Made by a program: the position numbers and the translations under genes
The notes under the pieces: model-generated
The model's input: only the letters and a program-made list of their open reading frames with translations
Databases searched by the model: none
What the model was told of the DNA's origin: nothing
Part shown: piece by piece, positions 60,320-64,000 of the stretch
How positions within the stretch are numbered: the stretch's first letter is position 1
Layout of the letters: each line of letters begins with the position of its first letter
DNA from: JAIOZK01 sp964468645
GTDB lineage: Bacteria; Bacteroidota; Bacteroidia; Bacteroidales; JAIOZK01
Length of the DNA stretch: 64,000 nt
Assembly (NCBI GenBank): GCA_964468645.1
Contig: CAYXUU010000026.1
Coordinates: 1 to 64,000, forward strand
Reading direction: 5' to 3'

Positions 60320-61018
60320 ATGAGCGACAAAATAAAATTCACAATAGACGGAAAAGATTGTTATGGTATTCCCGGACAAAGCATTCTTGAGGCGGCACTT
60401 GACAATGGGATTTATATTCCTTCATTATGTCATCTGAAGGGTGTAATACCTGCCGGATCATGCAGGGTTTGCAATGTAAAAGTTGCTGGCCGGTTTATGA
60501 CAGCATGTACCTGTCCGGTGGCATCTGGGATGGAGGTTGAAAATAACACCCCTGAAATTCAGGATCTCAGAGCATCCATTATTGAGATGCTTTTTGTTTC
60601 AGGTAATCATTTTTGCCCCGCCTGCGAAAAAAGCGGAAATTGCGAACTTCAGGCCCTGGCCTATAGTTACCAGATGATGGTTCCCCGTTATCCATATATT
60701 TTCCCTGAAAAAGAAGTTGATGCAGAAAGCCCGAAACTTTATATCGACAGAAACAGATGTATCCTATGCAAGCGTTGTGTAAGAACCATTACCAAAGATG
60801 GTAAGAACCTGTTTGCATTGAAAAAAAGAGGTAATCAGCTAATGATTAACCTTGACCATGAACTTGCTGCAAAGCTAACGGATGAAGAAGCTGAAAATGC
60901 TATGAATACCTGCCCGGTAGGATCTATCCTAAGGAAAGAAAAAGGATTTATCGAACCCATCGGTCACAGGAAATTCGATAAGGAAGCTATTGGAAGCGAT
61001 ATTAAAAGTGTTGTTTAG
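60320..61018 (+). CDS. hoxU: Diaphorase small subunit HoxU (NuoG-like, Fe-S)
   Basis: The 232 residues have a [2Fe-2S] site (C37, C48, C51, C63), a His-ligated 4Fe-4S site (H97, C99, C102, C108, in HFCPACEKSGNC) and a further 4Fe-4S site from CILCKRC with a fourth Cys in NTCPVGS. HoxU carries electrons between HoxF and HoxY. It starts 35 bases after hoxF. Confidence 0.93.
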   Translation: MSDKIKFTIDGKDCYGIPGQSILEAALDNGIYIPSLCHLKGVIPAGSCRVCNVKVAGRFMTACTCPVASGMEVENNTPEIQDLRASIIEMLFVSGNHFCPACEKSGNCELQALAYSYQMMVPRYPYIFPEKEVDAESPKLYIDRNRCILCKRCVRTITKDGKNLFALKKRGNQLMINLDHELAAKLTDEEAENAMNTCPVGSILRKEKGFIEPIGHRKFDKEAIGSDIKSVV

Positions 61019-61044
61019 AAATTAATTAATGGAGGTATTTAATA

Positions 61045-61593
61045 ATGAGTAAACCTGTAGTAGCAACAACATCATTAGCCGGATGCTTTGGTTGCCATAT
61101 GTCGTTCCTGGATATCGACGAACGCATACTTGAATTGATAGAACTGATAGAATTCAATAAATCTCCCATTGATGATATAAAGGAATTCACAAAACAATGT
61201 GATATAGGAATTATTGAGGGAGGATGCTGTAACAGTGAAAATGTGCATGTACTGAAAGATTTCAGAAAAAACTGTAAAATCCTGATTTCACTTGGAGAAT
61301 GTGCAATTATGGGAGGATTGCCAGCTCTTAGAAATGGTATTCCTGTCCAGGAGTGTATCGAGGAAGCTTATCTCAATGGCCCCACGGTGGCCAATAATAC
61401 GGATAAAATATTACCGAACGACGATGAGTTACCAATGATATTAAACAAGGTATATCCATGCCATGAAGTGGTAAAGGTAGATTATTACCTTCCGGGATGT
61501 CCACCCAGAGCTGATCTGATATGGGATGCACTGGTAGCCTTGATAACCGGAAATGAGTTGAAATTACCCTATGAAGTTGTTAAATTTGATTAA
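61045..61593 (+). CDS. hoxY: [NiFe]-hydrogenase small subunit HoxY
   Basis: The 182-residue short small subunit of group 3d-type enzymes has only the proximal 4Fe-4S site: GCFGCHMSF (C14, C17), the LGECAIMGG Cys and LPGCPPRAD. It contains no extra C-terminal clusters, unlike mvhG in this window. A strong SD (GGAGGT, 61031-61036) precedes it. Confidence 0.93.
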   Translation: MSKPVVATTSLAGCFGCHMSFLDIDERILELIELIEFNKSPIDDIKEFTKQCDIGIIEGGCCNSENVHVLKDFRKNCKILISLGECAIMGGLPALRNGIPVQECIEEAYLNGPTVANNTDKILPNDDELPMILNKVYPCHEVVKVDYYLPGCPPRADLIWDALVALITGNELKLPYEVVKFD

Positions 61594-61605
61594 TACCCAG
61601 TAAAC

Positions 61606-63057
61606 ATGACAAAGAAGATAACGATAGAACCTGTAACCAGAGTGGAGGGGCATGGTAAAGTGACCATACACCTGGATGATGAAAATAATGTTGTACAGAG
61701 TAGATTACATATTGTGGAATTCAGGGGCTTTGAACGTTTTGTTCAGGGGCGTCCTTACTGGGAAGCTCCTGTTCTGGTTCAGCGTCTTTGTGGTATTTGC
61801 CCGGTAAGCCACCATCTTGCTGCTGCTAAGGCACTTGATGTTATAGTGGGTGCAGGCACCGGTGATGGCCTTACACCAACAGGCGAGAAAATGAGAAGAC
61901 TGATGCATTATGGACAAATGTTCCAATCACATGCATTGCATTTTTTCCACCTTGTTTCACCTGACCTGCTCTTTGGAATTGATGCAGACCCGGCTATACG
62001 TAATGTAATCGGGGTAGCTAAGGAATTCAAGGATCTTGCTGTAATGGGCGTTATGATGCGTAAATACGGACAGGAGATCATCAGGGCAACTGCAGGTAAG
62101 AAGATACATGGAACAGGTGCTATTCCTGGCGGAATTAATAAGAACCTCACAATCGAAGAAAGGGATGAATTCCTGAATGGTCCGGATCCGTTGAATATTG
62201 ACCAGATGATTGCCTGGGCGCAGGCATCAGTTGATTTGTTTAAAGATTATCATAGCAAGCATACAGAGTTGATCGATGGCTTCGCGGCTTTCCCGTCCAA
62301 TCATATGAGCCTTGTTGGTAAAGATGGTGAACTTGATCTGTATCATGGAAGATTACGAACCATCGACACCGAAGGAAAGAAAATACTTCATGATATTGAT
62401 TATCAGGATTACCTTAAATATATTGGTGAAGAAGTAAGAAGCTGGAGTTATATGAAATTCCCTTACCTGCTTGAATTCGGAAAGCAGGATGGCTGGTACA
62501 GGGTAGGGCCCCTGGCTCGATTAAACTGTGCCGAGTTTATTACAACACCGCTTGCACAGAAAGAATTCGAAATATTCAAGGCATATACCAATGGTAAACC
62601 TAATGGTATGTCGATGCATTTTCACTGGGCAAGATTGATAGAATTGCTACACTCGGCTGAGGAGATTAAGAAACTCCTCATGGATCCCGATCTGCAAAAA
62701 GATGACCTGGTAACAAAAGGTACCAAACAGGAAGAAGGCGTTGGTTTGATAGAGGCACCAAGGGGAACATTATTCCATCATTACAAAATCAATGATAAGG
62801 ATCAGATCACCATGGCCAACCTTATTGTGTCAACAACCAACAATAATGAACCGATGAATATTGCCGTAAATAAAGCAGCTGTTGCTTTTATGGGTGGACA
62901 GAAAGAAATTACCGAACCCATGATGAATGCAGTGGAAGTTGCAATCAGGGCTTATGATCCATGCCTTAGTTGTGCAACACATGCACTTGGTAAGATGCCG
63001 CTGGAAATTTCGGTATATGATGCAAATAATAACCTGCTCGACAGGAAGAGAAGATAA
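61606..63057 (+). CDS. hoxH: [NiFe]-hydrogenase large subunit HoxH (group 3d-like)
   Basis: The nickel-iron site is LCGICPVSHH (C62, C65) and RAYDPCLSCATH (C453, C456, H459), with a 24-residue C-terminal tail after His459 that is removed in maturation. N-terminal IEPVTRVEGHGKVTIHL and the FHWARLIELLHSAEE segment fit group 3 enzymes. Gene order hoxF-U-Y-H supports NAD-linked group 3d. It starts 12 bases after hoxY. A terminator follows. Confidence 0.93.
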   Translation: MTKKITIEPVTRVEGHGKVTIHLDDENNVVQSRLHIVEFRGFERFVQGRPYWEAPVLVQRLCGICPVSHHLAAAKALDVIVGAGTGDGLTPTGEKMRRLMHYGQMFQSHALHFFHLVSPDLLFGIDADPAIRNVIGVAKEFKDLAVMGVMMRKYGQEIIRATAGKKIHGTGAIPGGINKNLTIEERDEFLNGPDPLNIDQMIAWAQASVDLFKDYHSKHTELIDGFAAFPSNHMSLVGKDGELDLYHGRLRTIDTEGKKILHDIDYQDYLKYIGEEVRSWSYMKFPYLLEFGKQDGWYRVGPLARLNCAEFITTPLAQKEFEIFKAYTNGKPNGMSMHFHWARLIELLHSAEEIKKLLMDPDLQKDDLVTKGTKQEEGVGLIEAPRGTLFHHYKINDKDQITMANLIVSTTNNNEPMNIAVNKAAVAFMGGQKEITEPMMNAVEVAIRAYDPCLSCATHALGKMPLEISVYDANNNLLDRKRR

Positions 63058-63083
63058 ATCTTTTGCCTGATATAAATAGATTT

Positions 63084-63119
63084 AAACCATGTTCATCATA
63101 TTATGGGCATGGTTTTTTT
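63084..63119 (+). terminator. Intrinsic terminator after hoxH
   Basis: AAACCATG (63084-63091) pairs with CATGGTTT (63108-63115), followed by a T run (63113-63119). The loop of 16 bases is long. It would separate the protease gene from hoxH. Confidence 0.65.
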
Positions 63120-63142
63120 ATCTGTTTAACACCTATAAGATA

Positions 63143-63223
63143 AACCGCAGAGAACGCTATGAAACGCTAAAATATATTTCATTACAATATCTTATTTTGC
63201 GTTACTTCGCGGGCTTAGCGGTT
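63143..63223. repeat. Imperfect inverted repeat AACCGC/GCGGTT
   Basis: AACCGC-N3-GAACGC...AAACGC (63143-63167) is opposed by GCGTT...GCGG...AGCGGTT (63199-63223). The arms have short blocks of pairing, so it is a weak, interrupted hairpin. Function is unknown. Confidence 0.45.
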
Positions 63224-63303
63224 AAAATCCATCCCTCAAATGTTAGTTGTATGAAATATTCAAAATCTATGCTGTAATTATCTCCGGTTAAGAATTTTGT
63301 ATA

Positions 63304-63311
63304 TAATTTTG
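63304..63311 (+). promoter_or_regulatory. -7 promoter element for the hox maturation protease
   Basis: TAATTTTG matches TAnnTTTG, 26 bases before the start codon, which fits the terminator placed upstream at 63084. Confidence 0.5.
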
Positions 63312-63337
63312 TATCTGCGAATTAATTAAACATTTTT

Positions 63338-63829
63338 ATGATGAAAATTCTTCTTTATGGTTATGGAAATCCTGGACGGCAGGATGATGGATTAGGAAAT
63401 GAGTTTGTTAACCGTTTTGAAAAATGGATTATACAGGAGGGCCTGGAAGAGTTTTCTTTTGATAGTAATTATCAACTGAACATCGAAGATGCCCATGATG
63501 TTTCCGATAAAGACATTGTAGTTTTTGTTGATGCCTCAGAAGAGGAGATAGATGACTTTTGTATATCGAAAATAGATGCTACAACAAAAGCCTCATTCAC
63601 CACACATGCAGCATCACCTGGTTATATCATTAAGCTATGCCATGAGCTGTATAAAAAATATCCGGCAGCTTTTCTTTTACATATAAAGGGATATGAGTGG
63701 AATTTCACCGAAGGTTTAACTGAGGCTGCTGAAAATAATCTCAATGCAGCGATTGATTATTGTAAGATCCTGTTTAATAATCCTGAAAGCTTACTTGAAA
63801 AATATAATGATCTTAAGAAATGTAAATAA
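63338..63829 (+). CDS. Hydrogenase maturation endopeptidase, HoxW-like
   Basis: The 163-residue protein has the HybD/HyaD fold motifs GYGNPGRQDDGLGNEFV (about 8-24), DIVVFVDASEEE (metal-binding Asp) and FTTHAASPGYIIKLCHEL. It should remove the HoxH tail. It has its own promoter after the hoxH terminator. Start ATG at 63338 or 63341. Confidence 0.88.
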   Translation: MMKILLYGYGNPGRQDDGLGNEFVNRFEKWIIQEGLEEFSFDSNYQLNIEDAHDVSDKDIVVFVDASEEEIDDFCISKIDATTKASFTTHAASPGYIIKLCHELYKKYPAAFLLHIKGYEWNFTEGLTEAAENNLNAAIDYCKILFNNPESLLEKYNDLKKCK

Positions 63830-63854
63830 TTTACTGAACTAAAAACCTAAAATC

Positions 63855-64000
63855 ATGAACCTTTCAACAACATACATGGGACTGAGGTTAGAAAACCCAA
63901 TCATTGTAAGCAGCTCAAAGCTAACGGGAACATTAGAAAACATAAAAAAATGTATCGATCATGGCGCTGGAGCTATCGTTTTGAAATCCCTCTTCGAAGA
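63855..64000 (+). CDS. Dihydroorotate dehydrogenase-like protein, 3' end cut by the window edge
   Basis: The visible 48 codons start MNLSTTYMGLRLENPIIVSS and continue GAGAIVLKSLFEE, the N-terminal TIM-barrel pattern of the PyrD/PreA-like family. Because it lies after the hydrogenase genes it may be a redox partner rather than a pyrimidine enzyme, but only the start is visible. The frame runs off the window. Confidence 0.75.
   Translation, partial: MNLSTTYMGLRLENPIIVSSSKLTGTLENIKKCIDHGAGAIVLKSLFE

Noticed and set aside
63089..63277. A small open frame between hoxH and the protease
   Set aside because: It overlaps the terminator hairpin and the AACCGC repeat and lacks a ribosome site or family.

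Overview
The window comes from a Bacteroidota genome, most likely an anaerobic or facultative Bacteroidales-type organism. Several secreted proteins end in type IX secretion (T9SS) type A sorting domains. There is a LruC-domain lipoprotein, a DUF5916/CBM9 outer-membrane protein and a NfeD-type membrane protease. Many intergenic regions carry the Bacteroidota -7 promoter element TAnnTTTG. Base composition is AT-rich and most genes lack a clear Shine-Dalgarno (SD) sequence. A 100-N scaffold gap inside lgt shows this is a draft assembly.

Layout. Positions 1-38600 are mostly housekeeping and envelope genes: secreted T9SS cargo, ychF, rpsA, rnz, a LruC lipoprotein, an EamA transporter, two tandem arylsulfotransferase-like T9SS proteins of identical length, a CPBP membrane protein, a GlcNAc-kinase-like gene next to diacylglycerol kinase, an ECF sigma factor with a membrane TPR partner, tRNA-Gly(CCC), a PfkB kinase, a DUF5916 protein, a probable five-gene unit (lgt, inositol monophosphatase, DUF2061, NfeD protease, macro domain), a group II intron remnant, an EamA and an SLC13 transporter, a thioredoxin-fold T9SS protein and carbamate kinase. 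Intergenic spaces here hold an unusual density of low-complexity repeats and hairpins.

Positions 38700-64000 form a hydrogenase island. It contains rex1, hypB, a Cys-rich zinc-ribbon protein, hypFCDE, a Crp/Fnr regulator with an N-terminal Cys cluster, and a seven-gene operon. That operon encodes two HdrA/Qmo-like flavoproteins, a QmoC-like membrane subunit (HdrC fused to a cytochrome b-like domain), MvhD, MvhG, MvhA and a maturation protease. After a short two-gene minus-strand insert come rex2 and an operon for a NAD-linked group 3d-type hydrogenase (hoxF, hoxU, hoxY, hoxH), then its maturation protease and the start of a dihydroorotate-dehydrogenase-like gene.

How they may work together (inference). 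The Hox enzyme would exchange electrons between NAD(H) and H2. The Mvh-Hdr/Qmo complex would couple H2 to the quinone pool and perhaps to ferredoxin through two flavoproteins. One set of hyp genes would mature both enzymes, although no hypA is present. Rex (NADH/NAD+ ratio) and a Crp/Fnr protein appear to control the island: nearly identical TGTTAA-N4-TTAACA palindromes lie upstream of rex1, in the hypB/zinc-ribbon intergenic region and at the hoxF promoter. The most notable features are the hybrid Mvh-Qmo operon with complementary split HdrA subunits, the paired Rex regulators with a shared operator, and the families of intergenic repeats.
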